From Ascaris suum (Eukaryota; Nematoda; Chromadorea; Rhabditida; Ascarididae), in the NCBI GenBank assembly GCA_013433145.1, contig CM024188.1:9352345-9416344 (forward strand): a DNA stretch of 64,000 nucleotides, in the 5' to 3' direction. Of the stretch, positions 13,501 through 27,634 are shown piece after piece. The position numbers and the translations under genes are program-made. The number at the start of each line of letters is the position of its first letter. The first letter of the stretch is position 1. The notes under the pieces were generated by a model. The model was given only the letters and a program-made list of their open reading frames with translations. It was not told the origin of the DNA and did no database searches.

Positions 13501-16500
13501 CTAGTTGCTACGTACCACAGCAATCTTCCAGAGTCAGCAAATGAGTAAGCATTTCGCAATATTCAATTGCGGCTTCGCGAAGTGCTCATTGAACTTTGAA
13601 GTCGTCTAAAAAAAGCCTGCATATGTTGTGCAATTTATCATAGGTGTCGGGAGTAGCGTACGAATGAAAGCAATCCAAGGACACTCTCTTGCAATTCGCG
13701 AGTGGCGGGGTTTCGTGGACATCACAAATATTATCGTCAGCTGTAGCTTCGAAGTAACGACCAGCAAGGCATTTATGAACAATTTGGTGACAAATTAGGT
13801 TTTAGCATTTCTCTGTGATGCCATGGTCATTAGGTTTATGAAGCACTTTCTTCGTGACAAATTCTTTAGGGAGTCTACGTCAGTTGCACCAGTTAGATAG
13901 ATGTTCGTCATTTGATCTTTCAGATAAATCAGAAGTTGATGAGAGACGTTGGGACATAATTGATCGAGCATGTAGTAGTCTGGTCCGGTTGGCATATAGA
14001 CTGCTACTAAATGTTGAATGTGGAAAAATCCCATTATCCCAATAATCCCAAGCACCATAGAGAAAAAGGATGCAATCTGATAGGACGGTAGCACGAAGTA
14101 TCACGAAAGCAAGGTTTCGTTATGAGAGGGCTTACAGTTGTTGTTTTCGAAGCCTTTCGTAGCGAATCTACTAACAGGTTATGTCTAAATAATTTGCTCA
14201 GCTGATAACTTATTCTTTTTGCAACCTTCCTCATAGGAACGAGACGATGGGGACTCCACCGTCGTAGAAATTTTGTTCGGACGTTGCCCGATAAGGTTGT
14301 TAACGAATTCCTCATCAACTCTTTGTTTGAACATAATAGAACTGAAGTTGCACCTTTGTAACAGAGAGCATTCAGTTGTCCCTTTCTGAAAGTTTTTTCG
14401 AAGAACGATGTCGAATATTCACGTTTTGCCTTGTCGCTATTGATAAACTCACTCTTTATTTTGAACGTGATTCGACCGAAGGTTATGATAGCTGAAACAC
14501 AGAGAGAGTTCTAACGGAGGAGGGTCACAATGACCGGTTATCACGAACGCAGTGCCTCTACATATGCAGCTAGTGATTGTACGCAAGGAACGATCGACTC
14601 GAATATGAGAAGTACTGGTGCGGGGAGGGGAACGGAGAAGGGGAAAGTAAAAAACAAGTTCGGCATTTAAACCCTGCGTTTGTGAAGGTGATGCTCATGT
14701 TGTTCGCAACTATTTGAAGCTGCAAAGAAATGAGCCTTGGTCACCTTTCGAATGACCGCTGTGCACTTTTGCACCTCGCAGCTGGAAGAAATATCATTTA
14801 TGCTGTGCGATTCACAAACGCTTTCATAAACATATTATGTTACGTGAAATATCGAATGGTTGCCGATGGTTTCCCTTCGAAAGCATTTTGTCATTCACAA
14901 GGTTTGCCAATCGTCCATACTGCTAAACGTTTTCTTCATGCTAAAGCTGTCGCAAATGCTTACATTTGAAATGGTGTTAAAGCAGTTGTGATGTGATATC
15001 AACTTATTTTTCGTCGTAGCTATTCAGCGATGGAATCAGTAGGCAATACGATTTTACTGTAAGCTATGATAGAAATTGACTACTTTAATTGATAGGGTAT
15101 TAGGGAAAATTATTCCGGTTGGGCAAATCGAATCTTTGATGTGAACGATATTATGAACTTCTAATGGAACGCTTCGTGTGCACGCAACTGCCCCTATAAC
15201 AATGCGTAATTGGGAACAGCTTTCGTCTGTCTACCCTAAAATGTTCATGGCTAGCAAAATTTTTCCTCCAGCAGCCTAGTGCAAAGATCGCAATTCGCTG
15301 TTTCCGTGCATTTGCTGTTCTGGCATTAGTTCAATTGCAGAGCTGCAGAAAAAGATTGGTGGAGCAGTTCGCTTATGGTGTACTGGTCGTTCTTACGATA
15401 ATGGTATATTTGTGATAGGGAAGATCAACGGAAGTCTTACGTAAGCGCTTATATCTAGATGAGATGCTCACAGATTGCATCATACTTGTCTACAACATTA
15501 GTGCTACTCTCAATAACAGCCACAGGCTTTGCGCCAATATTAATTGGGACAGTTGAAATGTGTGCATGTGTTCAGAGGTGTTCTGAGTAGTCCTCTTGGC
15601 TCCTCTAACCTTCAAGATCTTTTTATAGCAGTTGGATTAGCATTCGATGCTATCATGCGCGTAATGTTTTAGCTTGCTTAGTCCGCTTTCTCTCTCTTGT
15701 GTAAAATAAATTTTCAGCTCACTTCAGTTGAGAAAATTTCAACTATATCGTCACGCTTAACTCCTGAAGTTTTTGACTCATTTTGCCGGATACCAGCTTG
15801 CTGCCTTCAACTCAGCTTGAGCATTTCTGGCTCATTTCCGTATCCTGGTCTTCAAATTCCTAATAGAGCCTTCACTATGTTCAGTAACTAAAAGTGACTC
15901 TTTTTTTGCAGTAGTCCTTTCGATGCGAAACCAGCTTACATTCGACATTTCAAAAGGGTTTTCTCTTAGTAGAACTTAGCTTAGAACTCTTTTTTTGAAC
16001 GAATGCGCAAAGTTTTTCTTTTCGATTTTCATCGCAAGCATGGTCTCGATGAATGATCTTGTGCTGGAACGCTCAGTTATGCTTTAATTTCTTTGTTTTT
16101 ACTTCCAGGTTTACAAATTATAACACTTTGAACTATTCAGTTGTCGTATTTCTTATTTATGATCTTGAAATAAGGGGTAATAATTTGGGTACCGAGCATT
16201 TACACAGAAATTTCTTCGAAATTGAAGGTGGATCGTTGCGTATGGTTTCAACTCATAAACCAGTGAGGCTAGGGTAAGGGAAGCTGACTGCTACGATCGA
16301 AACGTCCTTTAGGCTTCAACTCAAGAGATGTAAGTAATTTATGCAACTCAAGAAGAGATGTAAGCATTCATATATACCTGCAAATTTTCACGCATTTAAC
16401 AACCGATCGATTCTTATAACCATTTGTGTCTAAAACTGGTCGCAAAAACGAATCCTGTGTGGGTGTTTGTCCAGGTAATCGGTCTTTTTGAACTGTGGTT

Positions 16501-17273
16501 GGATTGTTGCGCATATTTCGTTATTTGTTGGCAGTTTGCAATGGAGGCTAGTGTGATGAGTTTAACTGCAAAAACGCGTGTGGTATCCGCTGTTCTGGCA
16601 CAGCTCTCCACCTGCTTCTAAATGAGCCGGTTACTTCGTATGTTGCACTGGCGCTAGCTTGGTTGTTACCACTAGGATGATTTTAATTCGGAATTAAGCA
16701 AGAATGCGCTGAATTCATCTCGTTCATAGGAAATACCCCTTTCCAACATTAGACTTTTGTACATTCAAGCCATAACGTCGGGCTTTAAGTCACATCTTGA
16801 ACACAAAAAAAAGGAAATTCTATTGTGTCGCAATTTTTTGAAGAGAGAAAGTAAGCTCCTCACGACAATTTACTGAGTGTTTCACGTCTCGTGAACCTGT
16901 GTAAGTTAGTTTTCAGTGTCAACCCATACTGTTCACTTACTACATTTGAGAAATTGTCCTCAATGTCATGCGATCAGCTGGAAGTACAGAGTACTTTTCT
17001 CAGGAGTTTCAATCGATCTGAAATGCCCTGTAACAACTTAGCAATATTACGCTTCAACATCGGCATGTTGATGTTGCTGTTGGTGAATAACAAGCGTAGA
17101 ACGACGGGTATTTTCAAGCATTTTATTGTAGTCGCTTGAGCATCTTACGCCATATCTGGAAAACTGTTCACGTGTTTATTAGGAATGCGGGAGTGCATTT
17201 ATTGGCTTCTTTCCTCTCTGACTACGAAACTACAACATATTATTTCAGAACAGTTGTGCGCAGAAGATGAAAT
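10531..17273. other. no recognisable gene; degenerate open frames
   Basis: Nothing identifiable. 13440-14104 (minus) shows one frame mostly open with isolated stops (see findings). A fragment around 12820-12935 (+), reading LNVRTLSLSTD, weakly recalls the start of RTE endonuclease domains (TYN.RTLS.D) but is too short to call. Confidence 0.5.
16318..16364. repeat. short tandem duplication CAACTCAAG(AAG)AGATGTAAG
   Basis: CAACTCAAGAGATGTAAG (16318-16335) recurs at 16344-16364 with a three-base AAG insertion. No coding context was seen. Confidence 0.85.
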
Positions 17274-17294
17274 CTACGAAAATTTGAGTGGAAT
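17274..17294 (-). CDS. candidate terminal exon (IPLKFS-stop) of the same unrecognised gene
   Basis: In phase 0 from the preceding candidate exon this reads six residues and a TAG stop at 17276-17274. The acceptor (TTTTTTCCAG) is strong. The call depends entirely on the reality of the upstream exon. Confidence 0.25.
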   Translation of the reverse strand: MPLKFS

Positions 17295-17365
17295 CTGGAA
17301 AAAATAGAGAAGGAAGAAAAAAAAGCGAAAATGGAGAAGGTAATATCTGAGTCCGCAAAATGTAC

Positions 17366-17548
17366 CTGAATAGTTCCACCACTTCCTCTTTTTTCAGTAG
17401 TCAAGGAATTGGTAGAGGCAATAAGGTTTCTCATAGAAGTTAATATATCAATTTTGCATTCCCCCTTCATTTTCGCCTTTGCCCCATCTTTCTTTTTGCT
17501 TTTTTCATTTCCCATGAGCTCATCTAACTGTCGCAGCTGATTTTCCTG
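17366..17548 (-). CDS. candidate exon of an unrecognised minus-strand gene
   Basis: 61 open codons between a TTGTTCAG acceptor (at 17549) and a CAG/GTACAT donor (17365), both phase 0. The product is hydrophilic and possibly helical: QENQLRQLDELMGNEKSKKK, later TSMRNLIASTNSLTTEKRG. It is followed by a 71-bp intron of typical nematode size ending in a pyrimidine tract and TTTTTTCCAG, then a seven-codon tail. I do not recognise the protein and found no upstream exon. Purine-rich DNA gives Lys/Glu-rich frames by chance, so confidence is limited. Confidence 0.33.
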
Positions 17549-20500
17549 CTGAACAACATAATTAACTAATTCGCTTTTTTATTTACCTAAATACCATCAC
17601 CTCTAGTTTTTACAAACATCCTTCTTGCATGAAATGTTCGAATATGCATAACTATAAAGCATAAATATGCCATGAGATTGGTCTTAAGACTCCTTACAAT
17701 CATCTTGATATTGACACATAAGGTGCCAAATCTTCTATCCGTCGTCGCGCATTCAACATCCCTCAGAGAATGCATCAACTCAAGATTGGTGAGAAGAACG
17801 TATGGGGTATATAGGAGCGATTTCTTCACCAGTTACGGGAATCTCCTGCTCATGATCTAGTGCGTGAAATTAAGTAATGAAATTTTTTATACATTTTAGG
17901 GACAGAAAGTACACTCTTTAGACGATAGATATCGGATGTCTTTGCACGCGTTAATGATGCGTTTATGTCAGCGTCATATTTGCGGTAAACGTCGGTATGC
18001 AGTTTAGGGGGTCACGTTGATGGAAAAGGGAAAAGCGAATTTGTGGTGTTGACGATAAGAGGTTGTACTGTTGATGAATAAGAGCGGTCTCAATGTTAGT
18101 GCGTTGTATACACCGTTAATGGCGAGATTGTTTCTTGTGATAAGCGCGACGTTAGATGTCGGCCACATCTAGCAGCACATTCTGGCTAACAACGATAGCG
18201 CTATCAACAAGCGGAATTTCTCTTATGAGCCTCACTCTTAGAAGAATGCTAATGTTTCATTTTTGAGTGAATGATTCATTCCATTTCAGTTATTCAAAAA
18301 AAAAATCTTATACTTTTCACTCATCTACGAGGAAATACCCTCAAGCTCGTTTTTCAGTGCAATGTCTATTCTCGCTGTAAAAATGGAGTTATTTTGAGTT
18401 GATAGTTTTCGTTATTCGAATTTCGATGGCCTCTCGAATTCCTCATATTTTCACTTGCATATTCAGTCTACATGTCTGTCTATTCGTCTGTTTGTTTATT
18501 CGGGCGCTGAGGCTACCTGTCGCCACTGCAGATTACATTTTGTGAAATATGTTGCATTCGACTGCTCGCTTCGAATGATGTGCAGAAAAACATTAGCGAG
18601 TTGGTTAGGTCATCATGATCCCACGTACAATATGACCTTGCCAATAAGAGCTTTTAGTTTTTGATGAAATTACCGAAAATGTTTTCTAACGAACCTCCTG
18701 ATTAGTAATATCAGCAAGGTTTCCTGAAGGACGGCAGCATTAACAACAGCCAAATAAGTTCATAAAACGGTTAAAATTCAATTTCGTATACAGCACTGCT
18801 TCTCTCTCTTCTTGTCACTATCAAATCGTCAAAAAAATATTGCTATACTGCAAATCACATTTTTTTCCTCCATTTTTATATTATTGCAGCAAATTATCTT
18901 CCACAGACATGAAGTATATGTCTGCACGCGGCTTCGCCTGTTACGTTTGCGTGCGTAAGCGCCAACGGGAGCGTGCAGTCGTCCGTTTCGAATACAAAAC
19001 GGATATTTCCTGTGTTCCTAATGCGCCTTTCGATTGCAAGGATCCATTATTAGTGGTGTCTGTCTTTTTACTGTATTTCTGTTTTCTCTAATGATATAAA
19101 TCATGGATGACTACATCATTCGAGACTATCATCATCTCGTCCTCTCATTACACCTGCATTTCCTTGCCACCATTGTAACTGCGCTGTTTGATATGTACAT
19201 ATTGAGCTCTCATACGTAGCCCAATTTCTGTAAAGCACTGGAATTCTACTTCCTTTCTCCATTGCCCTCCTTCGAGTATAAGCCTTTCTTCCTTTCCCTC
19301 AAAAGCATACCCTTATCTCGGTGCTATGACTACGCGCTCCACGGAAAAAACCGTATTTCAGCGCCACCCCCACGCACCACAGATTCCAATAAGTGAGTGC
19401 TTGTAACAGAAAAAGGACCTAGAATTCTCTACAATGCGGCCTTATGGAAAGCTCTCGATGTATATCCCTGCTGCTTCTAAAATACGCTATTTTCAAAGTC
19501 TGGAGCGTTGCAAGTTGGGAGTTGTTTTGGATTTCCTCGGCAGATATATTACCTTTGTTCTGCAACTAGAGATTTAAAGCCCATGAAAAACTGGAGCATT
19601 TATTCAATGACACAACCTTCATAAAGTAGATTATGGTCCAACAGCAATGCGAAAGTTGCAAGGGGCAGAATGATTAAGTGATGATTTATTAAGGGTATAA
19701 AGTCGTGATGGGCAGCTTAATAAGATCCAGTGAAAATGAAAGGCATGTGAGGTTTCTCAGTGTTTTTAGCGGTTCCCTTTCAAATGGGTATTTTTCGGAG
19801 CGAGCGGCTGACGGGAATAAACTTGACGGCATGCTTAACTTGCCAAATAGCAGTTAGAGCTTTACTGGCATGGATTCCATTATCGCTAGTCTGAACACAA
19901 CGAAAGGTAACATCTTTTGGAAAAACAATATTAGGGAATTAAATCAACTGTTCCTGGCTGAACTGCAAAACTGAACATGACAGTAACTTTAGAACTGCAA
20001 TTTTATAAATTTGTAAGAGAAAAAGTTTGAAGATTTGTTTTACTTTGCAAAAAAGAGCAAAGCTTTTCATAGGTAATCAGAATCCGCTCAAAATACGGTC
20101 TGCAAGGATTTTTCGTTGAGATTTTAAGAACATGGGGAACATAACCCATAAGGAATATGAGGAGATTCCGTGGGAATAGCTGCCGGTTTGTGGAGGTCTC
20201 ATTCGAATCCAAACATTCTTTCTGGAATATTCACAACTGTTTTTTTCAAGAAACGCAGAAGCACTTGCCTTATTCGTCTCAGAACAGAGGATTTGGCCAC
20301 CAGTTTCTTACAGGCAATGAAGCAATATGCTCCTACTATTTATACTACTTATGCCTGTAGCATCTCATGATGACAATGCAACGGATGAGATGAAATGCTC
20401 GATTGAGTTCATGCAACTTACAGTACAATGAGACATTAGCTCTGTTGGTAGGTAGTTCCGATATTTGAGACGTAGCAACTGGTGACATTTTATGAAGTTT

Positions 20501-22565
20501 GATCGATTGAGCGGGTTCGAATCTATTGATGTCATCGGTCATAGGTTGCTTCAGTCGGTGGTCCGTAGTAGAAACTTCTTGGCTGACGGTCAAAGGTTTA
20601 TGCTCAAGGACGAAGTGATTGAAGTGTTCGGATAAAACGATTTTACGAGTTGTCCATTGAGCAATGGAAAAATCAAAGCATACTGTTATTGCCTGCTAAT
20701 TTTATTCATTTCCAGCGGTATACTTTCTGTTGCATCGCTTTTTTTCGCAGCAACGTTTAACTACTTTTGGTATTTTTCGTAACTATGCCATCCCAAATTG
20801 TGCAGCTTTTCCGAGTATCTTTTGTGGTCTTGTGTTGTAGTGTCGTGGAGGTGATAGTATTGCGGATGGGGTCGTTGCGTAAGTTAGAATGCGAATGTGT
20901 TTGGGTGAGCAGAATGTGTATGTTTAAGTTTAATGGAGCAATGGCCGTGGGCTTGCATGTTGAGCGCTGAACGTGTGCAGCTATTTCTCATGACGCTCGC
21001 GACGAGAAAGTCAACCTCTACAACAAAACAGCTGTATGGAGCGAAGGCTTAGCAGCAGCGCCGAATATATGCACATAAACGAGAGAAGCCATGCCCTTTG
21101 CATCGTAGACAACTCTAATATCCACAACATAATACATCTATATATCGGATCTTTTGGTTCCACTGATGCAGATTTCCTAACGATGAGGAGATAGTGCAGC
21201 GAACATTACTCACTCTTTCGCAACAGCCACGCAAACCGTTGTTTGTAGGCATTTCCTTCCAAGCGTAGTCCCACAACCGCATTCATTCTCGGGTATAGCA
21301 AGATCGGCTCCAGTAACACAAGTAAGACCACAACAAGGAGAAGGTGCCCATGGCGAAATAGCGCATTACTAATGCTATCACCGCATCTTTTTCTTATTGC
21401 AGTGGTGTATCACTATCTCAGAGGTATATCATAAAATGGGTCTTTCCAAGTGCTAAAATACTGCAATCTTTCAAGAAGATATTGTACAAGCCGGTCTATG
21501 TGGAGTGCTTCGTTGTTTAAGCTGAACTGAACCGAACTGAATTTATACATTTGCCTCTCACAGAAGCGTTGAACTTCTCATGCGTTATGCCGAAGTAGAG
21601 AGGTTGCGTTGCGACTGTTCGCACTTGTTGTGTGGTCCCTCCACACTCACCCCAAAGCGTTGCATCTGCCTTGCGATTATTATGCCATAATTCCACATGT
21701 TGTTTGCCCCAAAGGCTTCAGTGCTCTTGCTTTTCCATTTTCTGCTATTTCCTTGGCTTACCCACAGCTGTTGTGCCCCATGAAAACTGCACTACTTCAA
21801 AGAGCAGGTCACCTACTGTAGGAGTTTGAATAAAAAGCCACATATATAGCTTTCCGAATATTTTTAGCGGAATTTTGACTAGGAAAGGGTTTTAATGACG
21901 CGCAGGCCGCTTTTGTCCTCGACATTTTGGCAAGGTGGCAACATCAGCAATAACTGTTCAGATTATTGTAAAGAAACAGCTTTCTCTAGTTTTATGACGA
22001 AAAGGTACGGAATCTTCGCTGAAGCGCTTGTGGAGAGGAAGAGGTTTTCACGGAGGTAAGAGGCTGTTACTTAGAAAAGAGATATGGAAGAGATAGGACA
22101 ACTACAAATAACTAACGAAAAGGCATTTGTTAAAACAAGACTTAGAAATCTGGGAAGCGTGGAAAAAGTTGGTTGGGAATAATGCCCTTCCGCTTTGAAG
22201 TAATCGCGGTATTTGCAATAACTACAGTATGAACAGTATTAAGGTACGGTATGAATCCACGTTAGCTACGCCACTAGGCAATTATCGGCCTTCCCGCCTT
22301 AAGTTGCCGTGAAAAAATTTGGGCGTATGTCAGCATATAGCAGCGATCTCCAGAGATCCTCCCCTCTGCCCCTCCACACCACAAGGGTCGCTGCGGCTCC
22401 GCAGTATACTTCCGATGGGCACTCATGCGCTGCTTCGGAGCAAAGAAGTGAAAGATTTTTGAGATCGCTGAGGTGGGTGAAAGAGAGTGCTGGTAACCCC
22501 GTTTGGCAGTGGAAGGCTATCATAGTCTTCAAAAACGTTTTTCGTAGCCATCAGTTGCCGATCCT

Positions 22566-22577
22566 CCCCCCCCCCCC
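22566..22577 (+). repeat. poly-C run (12) in a pyrimidine-rich tract
   Basis: Twelve C in a row, followed by CT-rich sequence to about 22612. On the minus strand this is a G-run plus GGA-rich sequence, a candidate quadruplex or triplex former. Confidence 0.95.
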
Positions 22578-24377
22578 TCTCCCACCCCTCCTTCTCCTCC
22601 TCCCTCCACCCACGTTCGCGCAATTTAGTCACAATCCGGTGTCAAAGCGGCTACCAGTGCCTCCTTCTGGGCATGCCTGCCGTAAAGTTCACCAGGGACC
22701 TACAACATTATGACATCATATAATGAAAACCGATGTTTTAGGAATTATCGACTACCTAAAATGCTTCAGAATTCTCAGTTGGCGTTGTGGACTTGCTGCT
22801 GACAGTCACAGCAAATAATTTTTTAAAGGCATGTTACATTTCTGAAAGGTTTATTGCTTGTCTTGCTGTATCTGATAAGTGCGTTCTGTGGTCGCAAAAG
22901 CCGAAATTTCGAGTTGTTTGTTAATTATGGGAACTTTATGGCTTAATTTGCTTATTCAGTTGTTCGGCCTACTTCATTCGCCAGTTGTACTCTGTGGCCA
23001 AGCCACTAATGTTTTTGATGACTGCTTGAAGGATATGAAAAAAAATTGCTGCGCTTTGGCCTACCATATCTTACAGGCTCCACGCCACGCGTCCTGGGGG
23101 TGATGTTGAAGATTATATGCAGTATGGAACAAAAAATTTCCCTTCGTTTCACCTTCATTGTCCTCATCATTTCCAGTTCGCCCCAACCGCGATATTTTCT
23201 ACGACTTTCTCGCTTCGCATTCGCCTTGAAATGTTCTCATCTAGCCTTGCAAATTGAGAACTGTTCGTTCTTAAGCAAAGAATGCGATTATGCTGTTTAT
23301 CTCAGCATATTCACGTAAATTCTCGTATTATAAAATGATCTGTTCGTACCGTAACGATCATTCTTCGAAGGAAATCACGAGATGACTTAGAGGAAGTGAG
23401 ATCTGAGCGCGAGAGGAAAGCAACACGCAGTCCTTATGTGGTTTTGAGCGAAAACGAATCTTGAAGAATTTCAGCAAATCTTCTTTTTCCATTATTTATT
23501 CAATAAAGCACGTTGACGTGCGCATGAAAAGGAGTAAGCCGCCTACATCGTTAAGAAATTTATAAAAATTTTGTCACTAATGATTTGAGATCATGTTAGC
23601 GCGCTGTCGATGTCAACGTTAAAGGCTTTACCTTTTCGAATTTGTGTACGAGTTACTCTCACTTTAGCTGTTGATTTTCCAAGTTTCGCATTCCACATAC
23701 TTTTATTTTTCTTTTCGACTGTTTAAGAAGAAATGTTTTTTTCTTCTTTGAATTCCTTAACTTTCTAGTGCTGAAGTTGAAAGAATTTTCTGAAGCAAAC
23801 CAATGAATCATTCGTTATTGGTAGATGCAGCAGCAACAAACAGTCTGAGTTTTACGAGCTTCCAGTTTCTTGATGCCCATCTTTTAGCCGCAGTATTTCG
23901 AAAACTATGTTAACCAGAGAAGTGACGATTCAAAGTGAAGTTGAATTTATGACCTTCACAAACGCCTGAGGCTGTTGGAGAAAGCGATGCGTGAAAAATA
24001 GGTTGTACACTGAGCAAAGGTGATCAAAGAACTCATGTTTCAGCAGCAAAACTTCAGCTATGTTGAATGCTTAAGATCTTCATTTGAATTATATAGTCTT
24101 TTTTTGTGTTTACTGTTAGAGTAGAAAGTCAACGCTCGTTTGCAACTGAGTCCCCACTCTCGGTGTTCGGATCAGTGCCACATTCCAACAACCGAAGTTT
24201 CCGGTCATGAAAGTGAAATTTTACATCCTAATTCGATTTTAGAAGATAGCGTGAAATGCACGAAAGTGAATCACACCTGTGGCGTTCAAAACAATCCACT
24301 TAGAGTTGTGGTTCAACGATATTTCGTAATAACCTGTCTATTTGAAGCTCTTATCGCTCGCTTGCTTCTCCGCTATT

Positions 24378-24487
24378 CTGTTTTTTTGGGAACTTTTTTG
24401 GAAAGGATGAGTTCAATCCCAAAACTGTTTTCTTAGCCTGTTTTTGGGAACTGACGCGATGATTTAGGACGAGTTCAAACCCAAACC
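24378..24487. repeat. imperfect tandem duplication, unit about 60 bp
   Basis: Copy one carries CTGTTTTTTTGGGAAC (24378-24393) and GATGAGTTCAATCCCAAAAC (24406-24425). Copy two carries CTGTTTTTGGGAAC (24438-24451) and GACGAGTTCAAACCCAAACC (24468-24487). The order is the same with a few substitutions and small indels. Confidence 0.85.
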
Positions 24488-27450
24488 TTTATATCTAGTC
24501 ACCATTTGCTATCGCAATCCATTCCTTTTTTTGCTACTGGCTAGCTGTTGTACGAGAACATCACTGGTGCGCGTCGATTCAAGAAACACGACACGCCTTC
24601 ACTTAACTATCATCTCTCGGAGCCCGAATGCGTGCTAACATACCACCAATCATGAAGCAGAACCGAATATTACGGTGTGCTGTATTTGAGGCGATTATAA
24701 ACCGAAAATATGAAGCTTGTTTCATACTTATGTGATCGGAAGGATGGGAACGTGGAGTATACTAAGCACGAAAGAGCATAAAGGAGTTATGTGTGAGTGA
24801 GGCATGTTATGTCTGACAATGATTCTCTTTATCCTCGTATCCTCTGATTTCAGTGTGCCCTTTGCTCAGCAAAACACACAGTATAAAGGCTAAAGTTTTA
24901 TGTATCCTCCTGCATTTCTCAGTCTTGAAATTCACTTCGCAAATTGCAACGGGATTCATAACTCGGTATTCAACCCATAGTGGATGCAGATTGCACTGAC
25001 CACTACTCATTTCTACCTCCAGACCCCTGCAATTACCCCTTAAATTTTTTCTTTGTTGAATCTGCTTCGCTCGAGCCCTGAAGGAGGCATGGCATGTTTT
25101 TCTTTCCGAAAGGCTTCCACGAAAGATTTCTGAAAGACGTTCAAAAGTGCAGACTCCCTATAACCCGGCAGTTTTTGAAGTGTTTATTTCGTAAACTAAA
25201 CAAGCAATAATGGAAACGTAAAATCGAGTGAAAGAAGAAGTAAAACGCGCGTTCACGACGAACAAAAAGTTTGCGTCACTTGAATAAAAGCTCATAGATT
25301 TTCGTGACGTCGAAATGCTTTAGGCGACTAATGAACGCAAAGGCAAAAGGCGCTGAGACGACATTAACAAGAATTTTATTTCATACTCTGACGATCGAAA
25401 AGAGATGCAATTACAAACTGAATTCAAAGTTTTGACTTCCAGAAACGAATGAAAGCCATCAATTCGTGATAAATCACGTTACCAGAATAAAGGAGCATTG
25501 AATCAAATGCATTATTAGAGTAACCATTAACAATTTAAAACGCGATGTGAGATAAAACCCCAGGTGGTGATATTCGAACAATTTCAGTCCGAAAATGCGT
25601 GAATGCGTTCTATACTTCAAGTCTTAAACGCTCATAAAAACTTTTTGGAAGGTTATTCTCGCGAAACGTATTTACACATTTTCCGACACCTCTTTTTCGG
25701 ATTTCAGAAACGGCGCCAAACTGGACAGTGATATTAAAGAATGGGGAGACAATAAGCGATGAAGGCCTTCTCATGACGTTCACTTCAGCCATACTGAATT
25801 GCCCGTGTAATGCAATTTGCCACATTTTACGCCCAACTGCCGTCTTCTCACGATGAGTTTTTAAATGCAAAGGGTCCTCAATGAACCCTCTCAAGTCTCG
25901 GATGGAATTCGCATAGGAATCAAAACTTCAAAGACTCGTGAGAGATATTCGTTCTCCAAACGTATACTGCAACAACCGAGATTTTTCACCGAATATATGG
26001 AATTGCAAAGCGTTTGCTCATTAGACAGGACGATGTAAATCACTGTAGACGGTCATTGCGCAAGCTGCCGCCTGCAGCCAATTTTCAGAGCTCGTAAAGG
26101 AGCTGCCATTATCTCAAAAGCGATCATGCTTTTCGCAAAGTTATCAAGCAACAGTGGGTGTAGGGTGGATTCATGAAATGCGAGACCCTCAAAAGGAAGC
26201 TGATTTCGGTTCAGCAAAGTTCACTTCAGCGACTAGACCAAAAATATTTCACAAAAATCTTTGCTATCTGGCGATCCTGGAGATCCTTACCCAAGAGTAA
26301 GAAAAAGGTGATGGGCGTCAGGAGGCCACAAAACTGCGGGTTTGAAAATGAAACGTGGTGTTTGCAGCCTAGGTTTAAACTGGCCATTCTGTTATTTTCT
26401 TTCAGATCGTTACAGTTTGTCTTCAAATATGACATGGCACTGTGCGAGTGTTGTATTGAAAAAATTAAAATAAACTGAAGCGGTGAGATCGGAAACTTGA
26501 GCTTGCCTCATTTTGTTAGGTTGGAGCAATTATGCGCGCTCCATATCCTTCTAGGGGTAAACTATGTAAACGGAGCTTATTATGCGCTCTCACGCGTTTT
26601 CAAATTTACATTTACAAAGGGTATTATGAAGATGTTGTGTCTTCGTGTATCTGTACGTCTCTCTGTTTGCCTTCTGGCCTAACAGCTTCCACTCACGAAG
26701 CATTGAAGCTATTGTTGCTAAATTGTGTAGATGCAATGCTCGCTATAGGAATACAAAGTTTGTCACGTCTCGTGGAAGTGACTATGAGTCTTTCTTTTTA
26801 CGTAATACTAATGTCAGCACTTTCTGATGTTTCCCTTTCAGCAAAATGCCAAAAAGGAGCTGGTGCTCTAGCTGCAACTACAGCAATAGCTATACGCGAG
26901 AAGCGGCAACGACAACAGTTCTGGCCGCTAGAATGTGCTCGGTGCAATGAAGAACACCTACACCTAGCTTTCGATAGAAACTGTGGACTCCGCAATGGTC
27001 TTGTGCTTTGCTAGTTGGCTGTCTGTTGGTCCTAATCCTTACCGCTCCTCTGCTTACAAATTCCTCGCACGTCACTCTCTCCATCCTTAATACTTGTGGA
27101 GCGATCTTATCGCACCTGACGGCTCCTATGCCACGTGTGCACTTCATGTAACGCACTTCGTTGCGCATATACGGAGCCACTTCAAACACATATGCCCTGA
27201 TCGTCATAGAGTCCTATAATTTAGTGAGGGTAATTCAAATTGCATACGTTTTCCGAACTTCGGCTTGGGGAGTGACTGATATTGCAGATTTATCAATATG
27301 GAAGTTTTCGCTTACGCACCGTTGCATGAGCACTTCATGTTTCTTCCGCGCACGATATGTTTCGCTTTTGCTCTCGAATCGTGTAGATATATTACGTGTC
27401 CTAAGCTCACAATTCTCAGAATTTTCGAATCACTGCTATAATACATATAT

Positions 27451-27634
<184 letters not shown>

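Noticed and set aside
20505..20530. tRNA T-arm-like GGTTCGAATC
   Set aside because: No acceptor stem, D-arm or anticodon arm around it.
22309..22713. 134-codon + frame
   Set aside because: Driven by the pyrimidine-rich, poly-C tract (Pro/Leu runs); no supporting signal.
26532..27014. 160-codon + frame, one of the longest in the window
   Set aside because: No motif, biased Leu/Ser/Cys composition, and other frames on both strands are equally open; length alone is expected somewhere in 64 kb by chance.
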